Source: an uncultured Alkalilimnicola sp.
GTDB lineage: Bacteria > Pseudomonadota > Gammaproteobacteria > Nitrococcales > AK92
DNA length: 64,000 nt
Direction of reading: 5' to 3'
Assembly (NCBI GenBank): GCA_937951875.1
Contig: CALGAN010000009.1
Coordinates: forward strand, 20,394 to 84,393
Positions within the stretch are counted from its first letter, which is position 1, and each line of letters starts with the position of its first letter. The position numbers and the translations under genes are program-made. A model generated the notes under the pieces. The model searched no databases and was not told the origin of the DNA. It saw nothing but the letters and a program-made list of their open reading frames with translations. Positions 22,361-33,809 of this stretch are shown here, piece by piece.

Positions 22361-24742
22361 ATGGCGCCGATGAAGCGAGCGTTGAGCGTTGTCGCCGTGC
22401 TGGTCTGCGTCGTGGCCGCCGCCGCGGTCGCGGCCGGCTACGCCTGCCTGCGCGGCAGCCTGCCGATCCTGGACGGGCGCCTGACGCTGCCGGGGCTGAC
22501 GGCGGACGTGAGCGTCGAGCGCGACGTCCTGGGCATACCGACGCTGCGCGCCGCCAACCGCGAGGATTTGGCGCGCGCCACCGGCTTCGTCCATGCCCAG
22601 GACCGCTTCTTCCAGATGGACCTGATGCGTCGCAGCGCCGCCGGCGAGCTGGCCGAACTGGTGGGCGAGGTCGCCGTCCCGCTCGACGAGAAGGTGCGGC
22701 TGCACGGCATGCGGGCGGTGGCCCGGCAGGTGCTGGCGCAGGCGCCGCCGTGGCAGCGGCGGCTGCTGGACGCCTACACCGACGGCGTCAACGCCGGCTT
22801 GGCGGCGCTGCGGGTGCGGCCGTTCGAGTACCTGCTGCTGCGCAGCGAGCCGCGGCCGTGGCGGCCGGAAGATACGATCATGGTGATCTTCGCCATGTAC
22901 TTCGAGCTGCAGGATCCCTGGGCGCTGCGCGAGGCGCGGCTGCAGGCCCTGCGCGAGACGCTGCCGGAACCGCTGTATCGCTTCCTCACCGCGCCGGGCT
23001 GCGAGTGGGACGCGCCGCTCGACGGCAGCCAAGTCGAGCACGCCCGCCTGCCGTCCGCGCAGGAATACGATCTGCGGCACCACCGGTCGGTCGCGGTGAG
23101 CGGGGGCGGTGAGCCGGCGGCCGACGGCTTCGCCGTGGGCAGCAACAACTGGGCGATCGGGCCGGCGCACAGCGCCGACGGCGCCGCCTGGCTGGCCAAC
23201 GACATGCACCTGCGGCTGAACCTGCCCCATATCTGGTACCGCATGCATTGGCTCTGGCACGAGGACGGCCAGCCGCGCATGGCCACCGGGGTGACGCTGC
23301 CCGGCACGCCGGCGCTGGTGGTCGGCAGCAACGGGCGCATCGCCTGGGGCTTCACCAACAGCTACGGTGATTTCGCCGACCGCATCCTGCTGGAGCTCGA
23401 CCCGAGCGATCCGCAGCGCTATCGCACGCCGCAGGGCTACCGGCCGTTCGAGCGGCGGCAGGAGCGCATCGCCGTCAAAGGCGGTGGCGAGCGGGTGGTG
23501 GAGTTTCGCGACACCATCTGGGGGCCGGTGCTGCCCGACAGCGACGAGGCGGCGCCCCAGGCGCTGGCCTGGACCGCGCACCGGCCGCAGGCCACCAACC
23601 TCGACCTGCTGCGCCTGGAGGCGGTGGACGATGCTGGGGAGGCGCTGACGGTCGCCGCCGGCGTCGGCGTGCCGGCGCAGAACTTCGTGGTGGTCGACCG
23701 CCATGGCAATATCGGCTGGACCATCATCGGCCGTCTTCCCCGCCGCCATGGCTACGATCCCAACCTGCCCGCCTCCTGGGCGGACGGCGCCGGCTGGCAG
23801 GGCTGGCTAGCCGCGGAGGACTATCCGCGGCTGCTCAACCCGGCCGGCGGCCGCATCTGGACCGCCAACAACCGCGTGGTGGGCGGCGATTGGCTGCGCC
23901 TGATCGGCGACGGCGGCTTGCAGCTCGGCTCGCGCGCCACCCAGATCCGCGACGGCCTGCTGGCGCTGGAGCGGGCCGGCGCCGAGGACCTGCTGCGTCT
24001 GCAGCTGGACGACCGGGCGCTGTTCCTGGCCCGCTGGCGGACGCTGCTGCTGGACGTGCTCGATGAGCGCGCGCTGGCCGGCGAGCCGCGCCGTCAGGCG
24101 CTGCGGGCGGCGGTGGAAGACTGGGGCGGCCGGGCCAGCGTCGACTCGGTAGGCTACCGGCTGGTACGGGCCTTTCGCTTGTATCTGATGGACGAGGTGT
24201 TCACCGCGCTCACCGCCGAGGTGCGGGAGCGCTATCCCGAGTTCCGCTACCACGACATGCCGCAGGCGGAAGGCGCACTCTGGCGACTGGTCAGCGAGCG
24301 CCCCGCCCATCTGCTCGATCCCGCCTACGCCGACTGGCGCGAGCAGCTGCTGGCGGTGGTCGACCGGGTGATCGAGCGGCTCTGGGACGACCGGCACGGT
24401 TTCGATCATGCCACCTGGGGCGCGTACAACCGGCTGCGGATGCAGCACCCGTTGAGCAAGGCGCTGCCGCTGCTCGGCTTCTGGTTGGACATGCCGGCTG
24501 CGGCGCTGCCGGGCGACGCCCACATGCCGCGGGTGCAGACCCCGGTGGCGGGCGCCTCGCAGCGGCTGGTGGTGTCGCCCGGCCGGGAGGGCGAGAGCCT
24601 GCTGCACATGCCGGGCGGGCAGAGCGGCCACCCGCTGTCGCCGTTCTACCGGGCCGGCCACGACGACTGGGCGGCGGGCCGTCCCGCTCCGTTGCTGCCG
24701 GGGCCGACGCGCCACGCGCTGGTGCTGGCGCCGGAAGGCTGA
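22361..24742 (+). CDS. Penicillin-acylase-family Ntn hydrolase
   Basis: A 793-residue exported amidohydrolase of the penicillin G/AHL acylase superfamily. A signal-anchor or signal peptide covers about residues 5-27. The propeptide cleavage and catalytic serine are in FAVGSNNWAIG: Ser261 becomes the N-terminus of the beta subunit after self-processing. WLANDMHLRLNLPHIWYRMH follows as in the family. Substrates could be acyl-homoserine lactones, cyclic lipopeptides or beta-lactams; sequence does not decide. GGGGGAG at 22344-22350 lies ten bases before ATG 22361. A small membrane protein gene follows. Confidence 0.9.
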   Translation: MAPMKRALSVVAVLVCVVAAAAVAAGYACLRGSLPILDGRLTLPGLTADVSVERDVLGIPTLRAANREDLARATGFVHAQDRFFQMDLMRRSAAGELAELVGEVAVPLDEKVRLHGMRAVARQVLAQAPPWQRRLLDAYTDGVNAGLAALRVRPFEYLLLRSEPRPWRPEDTIMVIFAMYFELQDPWALREARLQALRETLPEPLYRFLTAPGCEWDAPLDGSQVEHARLPSAQEYDLRHHRSVAVSGGGEPAADGFAVGSNNWAIGPAHSADGAAWLANDMHLRLNLPHIWYRMHWLWHEDGQPRMATGVTLPGTPALVVGSNGRIAWGFTNSYGDFADRILLELDPSDPQRYRTPQGYRPFERRQERIAVKGGGERVVEFRDTIWGPVLPDSDEAAPQALAWTAHRPQATNLDLLRLEAVDDAGEALTVAAGVGVPAQNFVVVDRHGNIGWTIIGRLPRRHGYDPNLPASWADGAGWQGWLAAEDYPRLLNPAGGRIWTANNRVVGGDWLRLIGDGGLQLGSRATQIRDGLLALERAGAEDLLRLQLDDRALFLARWRTLLLDVLDERALAGEPRRQALRAAVEDWGGRASVDSVGYRLVRAFRLYLMDEVFTALTAEVRERYPEFRYHDMPQAEGALWRLVSERPAHLLDPAYADWREQLLAVVDRVIERLWDDRHGFDHATWGAYNRLRMQHPLSKALPLLGFWLDMPAAALPGDAHMPRVQTPVAGASQRLVVSPGREGESLLHMPGGQSGHPLSPFYRAGHDDWAAGRPAPLLPGPTRHALVLAPEG

Positions 24743-24822
24743 CGGCGCTACTTGCGCGATCGCGCCGGACGCGGCTTTACTTGCTCCATGGCCGGATCGG
24801 CCGGTGCGAAAAGAACAACGAC

Positions 24823-25149
24823 ATGTGGGACCGGCTCTTGGGTTTACCGTTCTCCGCGGCGATGCGGACGCTGTTCATGCCGGCGCTGCTGCTGCAGCTG
24901 GCAGTCGACGCCTTGCGTGGCCACCGTTTCCTGCTGCTGAACGGCTGGCAGCTGCTGCGCGCTTACGGCTACAAGCTGAGCAACCAGGACTGGTGGGCGT
25001 TGTACGGCGTGCATTACATGGCCGGACAGGAGTCGCTGGGCAGAGCCGCGCTCGTGGTGGGCGGCGTGTTGCTGCTGCTGTACGCGGCGCTGTGGGCGGC
25101 GATCGGCGCCGGCCTGCTGCGATTGCTGGCGCGGCTCAGGAACGGCTGA
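24823..25149 (+). CDS. Small membrane protein of unknown function
   Basis: A 108-residue protein with two clear hydrophobic segments, near residues 13-28 and 72-95, and a basic tail (LLARLRNG). The middle, GYKLSNQDWWALYGVHYMAGQES, is polar and tryptophan-rich. I do not recognise a family. ATG 24823 is chosen over the longer frame from 24781 because the first hydrophobic segment then lies at a natural distance. It follows the acylase gene by 80 bp in the same direction. Confidence 0.55.
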   Translation: MWDRLLGLPFSAAMRTLFMPALLLQLAVDALRGHRFLLLNGWQLLRAYGYKLSNQDWWALYGVHYMAGQESLGRAALVVGGVLLLLYAALWAAIGAGLLRLLARLRNG

Positions 25150-25174
25150 GCGCCGCGGCGGCCGCCGGCGCGCC

Positions 25175-25528
25175 TCAGTGGGACGAGCGCGGCTCGTCGC
25201 TCGGCAGCGCCAGCGGCGAGCGCAGCCGGATCAGTTGGCGGTTGCCGTCGGCGTCGATCACTTGCACGCTGTGCAGGCCGTCGGCGCCGTCTTCCACGTA
25301 AACCTCGCGCGGATGCACGACCAGATGATCGAGGCCGTCCGTCACCAGCTCGAAGGTATCCGTGTCCGGGTCGTAGGCCATGCCGCGCAGCACGGTCCAA
25401 TCCTGGGCCAGCTGGTTGCCGAGGCCGAGTCCGGTGATTTCGACTTCCGCCAGCTTGGAGCCCAGTTCGCGGGAGATGCGATCGAAATAGCGTTGGCGCT
25501 GGGTCTTGTCCAGGGATCGGGTGGGCAT
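25175..25528 (-). CDS. DUF5335-family protein
   Basis: A 117-residue cytoplasmic protein. The pattern DWTVLRGMAYDPDTDTFELV then GLDHLVVHPREVYVEDG is that of the DUF5335 family, small proteins of unknown function often seen near stress genes. It has no signal or membrane segment. A strong GAGGAGG site lies a few bases before the ATG at 25528. It is divergent from the exonuclease-like gene at 25638. Confidence 0.72.
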   Translation of the reverse strand: MPTRSLDKTQRQRYFDRISRELGSKLAEVEITGLGLGNQLAQDWTVLRGMAYDPDTDTFELVTDGLDHLVVHPREVYVEDGADGLHSVQVIDADGNRQLIRLRSPLALPSDEPRSSH

Positions 25529-25637
25529 CGGCGCTCCTCCTCAACATCAACCGTCGTCGTGATATGGGCGCCGGTCGTCGTCAGGCAAGGCCGCCGGAGC
25601 GCGAGAGCGGCCGAGCCGAATTGCGGAAATTGTGGTG

Positions 25638-26192
25638 ATGGAAGAAATCTACGTCAGTACCGATATCGAAGCCGACGGCCCGGTGCCGGGGCTCAATTCC
25701 ATGCTCAGTCTGGGGTCGGCCGCCTATCGGGCGGACAAGACCCTGATCGGCACCTTCAGCGTGAATCTGGAAACCCTGCCCGGTGCCAAGCCGCATCCGC
25801 TCACCGAGCGCTGGTGGAAGCAGTTCCCGGAGGCCTACGCCGCCTGCCGGGTCAACCCCGAGCCGCCGGAGACGGCCATGAAGCGCTACGCCGCCTGGGT
25901 GCGCTCGCTGCCCGGCAAGCCGGTGTTCGTCGGCTATCCGGCGTCGTTCGATTTCATGTGGGTGACCTGGTACCTACTGCGTTTCGCCAACGACGCGCCG
26001 TTCGGGTTCGCCGCGTTGGACATCCGCAGCTATGCCATGGCTATGCTGGATACGCCGTTTACCGATACGGCCAAGGATCGGCTGCCGCGGGAGTGGTTCG
26101 ATCCGCTGCCGCATACCCACGTGGCGCTGGACGACGCGCTCGAACAGGGGGCGTTGTTCTGCAATATGTTGGCCCATAGGCGTCGTTCTTGA
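25638..26192 (+). CDS. DEDDh-type 3'-5' exonuclease-like protein
   Basis: A 184-residue protein of the RNase H/DnaQ fold. The first DE pair is in STDIEADGPVPG at the start, the second aspartate in PASFDFMWV near residue 103, and the histidine/aspartate pair in HTHVALDDALEQGALF near residue 160. All four acidic positions and the histidine of the DEDDh class appear present. It may trim RNA or DNA; I cannot assign a substrate. ATG 25638 follows two in-frame GTG codons that are possible alternative starts. Confidence 0.75.
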   Translation: MEEIYVSTDIEADGPVPGLNSMLSLGSAAYRADKTLIGTFSVNLETLPGAKPHPLTERWWKQFPEAYAACRVNPEPPETAMKRYAAWVRSLPGKPVFVGYPASFDFMWVTWYLLRFANDAPFGFAALDIRSYAMAMLDTPFTDTAKDRLPREWFDPLPHTHVALDDALEQGALFCNMLAHRRRS

Positions 26193-26316
26193 GCGTCGGC
26201 TCGGAGCATCCGCCGCGGTTTCGTTGTCCAAGTCGGCAAATAGCGATTGCCGGGTCGAGCGGGCTCGCCGTGATGCCCCGGTACGCCAACCGATATGTTG
26301 GAGTGGAAGTGTCGTC

Positions 26317-26727
26317 ATGCCATCACGTGACCCCAAGAATTGGATGTGGGCCGAAGCCTGCGAGCTGCTGGAGCGGATGGAGCGGATTCACCGGCAGTTC
26401 TTTCAACTGGGACTGCCGTCCGCCAGCCGCCCGACCTGGGAGCCGCCGGTGGATGTCTACGAGACCGACGAGCGTTTCGTGATCATCGTCGCCCTGCCGG
26501 GCGTGCCGGCCGAGCAGATCGAGGTCGGCGTGCAGGAGGGCGGGGTCCTGGTGGTGCGTGGCGAGCGGCTGCTGCCGGCGCAGGCGCGGCTGGCCAGCAT
26601 CTACCGCCTGGAAATCCCTCACGGTTACTTCGAGCGGCGTATCGAGCTGCCGCCGGGGCGCTTCCAGCTGGAGCGCCAGGAAATCGCCAACGGCTGCCTG
26701 TTGCTGTCCCTGGGCAAGCTGCCTTAG
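26317..26727 (+). CDS. Small heat-shock protein, Hsp20/alpha-crystallin family
   Basis: A 136-residue chaperone. The alpha-crystallin domain covers about residues 43-130: PPVDVYETDERFVIIVALPGV, then a GVLVVRGER strand near residue 82 and IPHGYFERRIELP near 105. The C-terminal I-x-I type anchor is weak (LLLSLGKLP). GGAAG lies about seven bases before ATG 26317. The lon gene begins only 12 bases after its stop, so these two protein-quality genes are likely co-transcribed and heat-inducible. I could not identify a sigma-32 promoter with confidence. Confidence 0.88.
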   Translation: MPSRDPKNWMWAEACELLERMERIHRQFFQLGLPSASRPTWEPPVDVYETDERFVIIVALPGVPAEQIEVGVQEGGVLVVRGERLLPAQARLASIYRLEIPHGYFERRIELPPGRFQLERQEIANGCLLLSLGKLP

Positions 26728-26739
26728 TGGAGAACATCG

Positions 26740-29184
<2,445 letters not shown>

Positions 29185-29187
29185 CGG

Positions 29188-29224
29188 GCCGGGCGCGGCG
29201 CCGTATGCCGCCGCCGCGCCCGGC
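29188..29224 (+). terminator. Perfect 13-bp GC hairpin after lon
   Basis: The arms GCCGGGCGCGGCG (29188-29200) and CGCCGCGCCCGGC (29212-29224) pair perfectly around an 11-base loop. It starts three bases after the lon stop. There is no T-run, so it may be a transcript-stabilising or attenuating hairpin, not a true intrinsic terminator. Confidence 0.45.
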
Positions 29225-29244
29225 TGTGGACGGAGGAGGCTGCG

Positions 29245-30450
29245 ATGCACGAGGGATTGCGGATCGGCCGTATCGCGGGCGTCGACATCCGGATCGACCG
29301 TAGCCTGCTCATCATTTTCGTCCTCATCCTGTTCGGCCTGGGGCTGGGACTGCTGCCGGCCTGGCACCCGACCTGGCCGGCGGGGCTGATCTGGGCGACG
29401 GCGCTGCTGGCCACGCTGGCGTTCTTCGCCTCGGTGCTGGTGCACGAGCTGGCCCATGCTCTGGTCGGCCGCGCCCAGGGGGCGCGCGTGCCGAAGATCA
29501 CCCTGTTTGTGTTCGGCGGCATGGCGCATCTGGAACGCGAGCCGGCCCATTGGCGCGGCGAGCTGTGGATGGCCCTGGTCGGGCCGCTCACCAGCCTGGC
29601 GCTGGGTTTCCTCTGTTTGCTGGCGGTGGGTCGGCTGATCGACCCGAGCGCGCTGGCCGACGGCGGCGCCCGCGAGGTTCTGGCCGAGCTGGGGCCGGCG
29701 GCGACCCTGCTGCTGTGGCTGGGCCAGATCAATGTCCTGCTGGGGCTGTTCAACCTGGTGCCTGGCTACCCGCTCGACGGCGGACGGGCGCTGCGCGCCG
29801 TGCTCTGGGGCATCACCGGCAACCCGCAGCGCGCCACCCGCTGGGCGGCCGGCATGGGGCAGCTGTTCGCCTGGCTGCTGATCCTGATGGGCACCGGCAT
29901 GGTTCTGGGGCTGCGCGTGCCGGTGTTCGGCAGCGGGTTGCTGAGCGGGCTATGGATCGCCCTGATCGGCTGGTTCCTCAACAACGCGGCGGTGATGAGC
30001 TATCGCCAACAGCTGATCGACCACTCCCTGGCCGGCGTGCCCGCCCGCCGGTTGATGCAGACCGATTTCGTCGCGCTCGCCCCGGAGCTGCCGCTCCAGC
30101 GCTGGATCGATGAATGGGTGCTGCACAGCGGCCAGCGGGCGTTCCCGGTGCTGCGCGACGGCGAGCTGCTGGGACTGGTCTGCCTGTCCGATCTGGCCCG
30201 GGTGCCGGCGGCGCGGCGCGCGGCGCTGACGGTGGCGGACATCATGACCCCGCGCGAGCGGCTGACGGTGGCCGGACCGGAGACCAGCGCCGACCAGGTG
30301 CTGCAGCGGCTGGCGCAGGCTCAGGTCAACCAGCTGCCGGTGGTCGAGCACGGGCGGTTGCTCGGCCTGGTCAGCCGCGAGAGCCTGCTGCGCTGGCTGG
30401 CGCTGCGGGGTGGCTTGGACGGACGGGACCGTTCGCTGCTGGAGCGCTGA
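29245..30450 (+). CDS. Site-2 protease (M50) with C-terminal CBS domain pair
   Basis: A 401-residue membrane metalloprotease. The zinc site is HELAH at residues 67-71, and the second motif NLVPGYPLDGGRALRA near residue 171 supplies the third ligand (DG). About six membrane helices span residues 15-250. Two CBS domains follow (about 265-320 and 330-390: ADIMTPRERLTVAGPETSADQVL), a layout known for archaeal and bacterial S2P-like proteins in which CBS may sense adenosine nucleotides. GGAGGAGG lies before the ATG. It follows lon and may extend the stress operon. Confidence 0.9.
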   Translation: MHEGLRIGRIAGVDIRIDRSLLIIFVLILFGLGLGLLPAWHPTWPAGLIWATALLATLAFFASVLVHELAHALVGRAQGARVPKITLFVFGGMAHLEREPAHWRGELWMALVGPLTSLALGFLCLLAVGRLIDPSALADGGAREVLAELGPAATLLLWLGQINVLLGLFNLVPGYPLDGGRALRAVLWGITGNPQRATRWAAGMGQLFAWLLILMGTGMVLGLRVPVFGSGLLSGLWIALIGWFLNNAAVMSYRQQLIDHSLAGVPARRLMQTDFVALAPELPLQRWIDEWVLHSGQRAFPVLRDGELLGLVCLSDLARVPAARRAALTVADIMTPRERLTVAGPETSADQVLQRLAQAQVNQLPVVEHGRLLGLVSRESLLRWLALRGGLDGRDRSLLER

Positions 30451-30561
30451 CCGCGGATGGGCGCGATCCGCTAAGCTTGGCAGCGGCCAATTCGAAAACG
30501 CCGGCGAAGTCGCCATCACTATTGGCGGACGAGCAGCATCCGTTTCACGCCAGAGTCGGCC

Positions 30562-31674
30562 ATGAAAACCATAGTGCCTATCAGCGTCGGGCCGGCGGCG
30601 GCCGATCCGGACGCCATCGTCGATCTGTTCTTCGAGGGCGACGAGCTGTTCAGCGCCATGCTCGACGCCATCCGCGGCGCCAAGCGCTCGATCGCCCTGG
30701 AAACCTACATCCTGTGCTGGGACGAGGTCGGCCGCCCGCTGCTGGAGGCGATGGCGGCCAAGGCGCGGGAAGGGGTGCGGGTGCGACTGCACGTCGACGC
30801 TTTCGGCTCGCTGGGCGGTTTCCCGCGCTCGGCCGAGCGCTGGCTCAAGACGCAGGGCGTGCAGGTGCGCCGCTTCCACCGCTGGAGCTGGCGCGATCCG
30901 CTGCGCTACAACCGCCGCAACCATCGCAAGATGCTGGTGGTGGACGGCCGCGAGGCCTATCTGGGCGGCTTCAACCTGCACCGCGAATGCTCCCGCTGCC
31001 ATTTCGGCGAGGGCCGCTGGCGCGACACCCACGTGCGCATCCACGGCAAGCTGGCGAGACAGGCGCTGCTGCTGTTCAACCTGTTCTGGCAGCGCCATCG
31101 GCGGCGCGTCCCCTTGCCGGCGCTGCCAGCGCGCTACGTGCTGCTGTCCAACCACGGCCATGGCGGCGGACGGCGCATGCGCCGGGTGGTGGACGGCCTG
31201 CTGGACGGCGCCCACGAGCGGATCTGGCTGACCACGCCGTACTTCGTGCCCGGCACCCACATCCAGAACCGGCTGATCCATGCCGCCCGCCGCGGCGTCG
31301 ACGTGCGCGTGCTGGTGCCGAACAAGAGCGACGTGCGCCTGGCGCGCTGGGCCTCGCACGCCGCCTACGCCCGCTTGCTGGGGCACGGCGTGCGCATCTT
31401 CGAGTACCTGCCGCGGGTGCTGCACGCCAAGACCCTGGTGGTCGACCACATGTGGAGCATGGTCGGCACCTCCAACCTCGACTATCGCAGCTTCTTCCTC
31501 AACTACGAGATCAACCTGCTGTCCGAGGAGCCGGCGCTGGCCGAGGCCCTGCAGGAGCAGTTCCTGATCGATCTGGAGGAGTCCATGGAGATCCACGCCG
31601 ACAAGTGGAGCCGCCGCCACTGGCTGCACTATCCGCTGGAAGGGGTGGGCTGGCTGGCGCGGCGCTGGCTATAG
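30562..31674 (+). CDS. Phospholipase D-type cardiolipin synthase, ClsB-like
   Basis: A 370-residue protein with two HKD active-site motifs. The first is NHRKMLVVDGREAYLGGFN near residues 115-133, the second LHAKTLVVDHMWSMVGTSN near residues 287-305. This pair defines PLD-superfamily transferases; the two-motif layout without N-terminal membrane helices is that of ClsB/YbhO-type cardiolipin or phosphatidylglycerol synthases. It should act at the inner face of the membrane. It ends 11 bp before the convergent dinB stop. Confidence 0.87.
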   Translation: MKTIVPISVGPAAADPDAIVDLFFEGDELFSAMLDAIRGAKRSIALETYILCWDEVGRPLLEAMAAKAREGVRVRLHVDAFGSLGGFPRSAERWLKTQGVQVRRFHRWSWRDPLRYNRRNHRKMLVVDGREAYLGGFNLHRECSRCHFGEGRWRDTHVRIHGKLARQALLLFNLFWQRHRRRVPLPALPARYVLLSNHGHGGGRRMRRVVDGLLDGAHERIWLTTPYFVPGTHIQNRLIHAARRGVDVRVLVPNKSDVRLARWASHAAYARLLGHGVRIFEYLPRVLHAKTLVVDHMWSMVGTSNLDYRSFFLNYEINLLSEEPALAEALQEQFLIDLEESMEIHADKWSRRHWLHYPLEGVGWLARRWL

Positions 31675-31685
31675 CGGCGGCGCGC

Positions 31686-32765
31686 TCAGCCCTCGTCTTG
31701 CCCAAACAGCTCCAGCTGGGCCTGCGTCGTCTGCAGCGGCCGCAGCCCCGAGGCGGTCACGCCCAGCAGCCGCACCGGCCGCTCGGCGGCCTCGGTGCGC
31801 GTCAGCAGCGTCGCCAGCACGGTCATCAGCGCCTCCAGCTCGCGCAACGGCGGATGGCAGGAGTGGGAGCGGGTGACTTGGCGGAAGTCGTGGTATTTCA
31901 CCTTCAGGGTCCAGGTATCGGCGCTGAGCCGGCGCTGAGAGAGGCTGTCCAGCACCTCGGCGGCCAGCGGCCGCAGCGCTGCCAGCATGGCCTCGGGATC
32001 GTCCAGATCGCGAGGGAAGGTGGTCTCGCTGCCGATCGACTTGCGCTCGCGTACCGGCTGCACCGGCCGCTCGTCGATGCCGCGCGCGATGTTGTAGTAG
32101 AACGCGCCGCTCTTGCCGAACGCCGCCTGCAGCTCCTCCAAGCTGCGGCGGCGCAGGTCGGCGCCGGTGTGAATGCCCAGCTCGCGCATGCGCGCCTCGG
32201 TGGCCGGGCCGACGCCGTGGAAGCGACCGATCGGCAGGCTGGCAATGAACGCCGGACCCTGCTCGGGGGTGATCAGGTGCAGGCCATCGGGCTTGTCGAT
32301 GTCCGAGGCCAGCTTGGCCAGGAATTTGTTGTAAGACACCCCGGCCGAGGCGGTCAGCCCGGTTTCCTCCAGGATCTCTTGCTTGATGCGGCGCGCGATC
32401 AGCGTGGCCGAGCCGCGGCAGGCCGTGCAGCCGGTGACGTCGAGATACGCCTCGTCCAGCGACAGCGGCTCCACCAGCGGCGTGTAGCGGTGGAAGATCG
32501 CTCGAATGCGGCGCGACTCGGCGGCATAGACCTCGAAGCGCGGCTTGATGAACACCGCGTCCGGGCACAGCCGACGCGCGCGCGACGCCGGCATGGCCGA
32601 GCGGATGCCGAAGCGGCGCGCCTCGTAGCTGGCAGTGGCGACCACGCCGCGGCTGTCGGGCGAACCGCCGACCACTACGGGACGGCCGCGCAAGCTCGGG
32701 TCGTCGCGCTGCTCCACCGACGCGTAGAACGCGTCCATGTCGATGTGGATGATCTTGCGGGTCAT
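31686..32765 (-). CDS. dinB: DNA polymerase IV
   Basis: A 359-residue Y-family translesion polymerase. IIHIDMDAFYASVEQRD at the N-terminus and SLDEAYLDVTG near residue 100 hold the catalytic acidic residues. The steric-gate position appears as the aromatic pair in AFYASVE. A helix-hairpin-helix segment (IGRFHGVGPATEARMRELGI) and a little-finger domain follow. ATG 32765 matches the usual DinB start (M-x-R-K-I-I-H); ATG 32792 would add nine residues. The C-terminus ELFGQDEG approximates a beta-clamp-binding motif (QLELF). No clear LexA box was seen upstream. Confidence 0.93.
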   Translation of the reverse strand: MTRKIIHIDMDAFYASVEQRDDPSLRGRPVVVGGSPDSRGVVATASYEARRFGIRSAMPASRARRLCPDAVFIKPRFEVYAAESRRIRAIFHRYTPLVEPLSLDEAYLDVTGCTACRGSATLIARRIKQEILEETGLTASAGVSYNKFLAKLASDIDKPDGLHLITPEQGPAFIASLPIGRFHGVGPATEARMRELGIHTGADLRRRSLEELQAAFGKSGAFYYNIARGIDERPVQPVRERKSIGSETTFPRDLDDPEAMLAALRPLAAEVLDSLSQRRLSADTWTLKVKYHDFRQVTRSHSCHPPLRELEALMTVLATLLTRTEAAERPVRLLGVTASGLRPLQTTQAQLELFGQDEG

Positions 32766-33240
32766 GCCTGCCGTAGCGGCGGAAATGGACATTCAATGAT
32801 AGCCGCAACGGCGCAGGGGCTTGGCAGCGCAATCGCCCCCTACGTCTCCTCCCCCTCGTGGGAGAGGCGCATTGAGGGCGCTGCCCAGGAGAGGAGCCAG
32901 GAGAGGAGAAGGAGCGGATAGCGCGTTGCGGTTTGTTTGTCCCCCTCTCCCGCGAGGGGCGAGGGGCGCAAGGAAGACGCCGGTGCCGCATTGACCACGA
33001 TGCTTGGCGAGACGGCGGTCTGATACGGCTCCATCTCCCCCCGTGTGCTGGCGGATGCATCCGTCCACCGAGCGTGTGGGCGGCAGCCGCGCGCTTTCCT
33101 GGTGCGCGGTAACCGGTGCTTGGCAGGACGGTGGCTTGTACGTTCCTTTCCCTCCTCGCGGGGGCGTAGCGAGGGGGCGAGGCCGGCAGGGCGAGGCGGC
33201 ACGCACCGCTCGCCGCTTTATACCGCCGCCGCGCGGCAGC
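32766..33240. repeat. Intergenic repeat region (copy A)
   Basis: This 475-bp gap between dinB and the YchJ gene has no credible gene. It holds purine-rich and C-rich arms (CCCTCTCCCGCGAGGGGCGAGGGG at about 32943-32966) and, at about 33051-33182, a block resembling 37755-37885: GCATCC...CCACCGAGC, then CAGCCGCGCGCTTTCCT, then TGGCAGGAC and ACGTTCC. Such hairpin-prone elements are dispersed between genes in many proteobacteria. Confidence 0.55.
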
Positions 33241-33717
33241 TCAGCGCCCGCAGCAGCGCTTGAACTTGAGGCCGCTGCCGCAGGGGCAGGGGGCGTTGCG
33301 GCCGCCGGACGGGGCGCTGGCCGGCGGATGAATGGTGCCGTCGACGTACAGCCAGTGGCCGTTTTCGCGGCGGAAGCGGCTGGTTTCGTGCTGCGCGCCC
33401 AGCCCCGAGGCGGTGCGGTAGCGCGCCACGAACTCCACCGTGCCGCTGTCGTCGACCGCGCCGCCGCCTTCCACGGCGCGGATCTCCAGCCCAGTCCATT
33501 GCGGCGTGTGGTCGAGGTCGATGGACTGCGGGCGGGTCGAGGGATGCCAGGTGCGCGCCAGGTAGTCGCTGTCTTTCAGCACGAATGCGCTGTAGCGAGA
33601 GCGCATCAGCGCTTCGGCGGTGGGGGCGGGCTCGCCGGCATGGTAACGGCCGCAGCAGGCGGCCAGGGGCTGCCGGCTGCCGCACGGGCAGGGACGTTCG
33701 TTGCTGTGGGTTTTCAT
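33241..33717 (-). CDS. ychJ: YchJ-family SEC-C motif protein
   Basis: A 158-residue protein with two cysteine-rich SEC-C-type zinc motifs, one at each end: RPCPCGSRQPLAACC near residue 9 and APCPCGSGLKFKRCC at the C-terminus. Between them lies the NTF2-like domain with MRSRYSAFVLKDSDYLARTWHPSTRP near residue 38, the YchJ hallmark. The function of YchJ is not established. It is the last gene of a minus-strand pair with the universal stress protein, 92 bp upstream. Confidence 0.9.
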   Translation of the reverse strand: MKTHSNERPCPCGSRQPLAACCGRYHAGEPAPTAEALMRSRYSAFVLKDSDYLARTWHPSTRPQSIDLDHTPQWTGLEIRAVEGGGAVDDSGTVEFVARYRTASGLGAQHETSRFRRENGHWLYVDGTIHPPASAPSGGRNAPCPCGSGLKFKRCCGR

Positions 33718-33809
33718 TCGGAAACTGTAGCAGGCGTCGGCGGTGCGCGCAGCGTCGACGCCTGCTGGCGGACCGCGGCGCGCCGGCGGCGTGCCGCGGT
33801 CGTTCCCGG

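Noticed and set aside
32793..33206. Small open frames on the minus strand between dinB and ychJ
   Set aside because: They read through hairpin-rich intergenic repeats and give the proline/arginine/glycine-rich peptides typical of such repeats.
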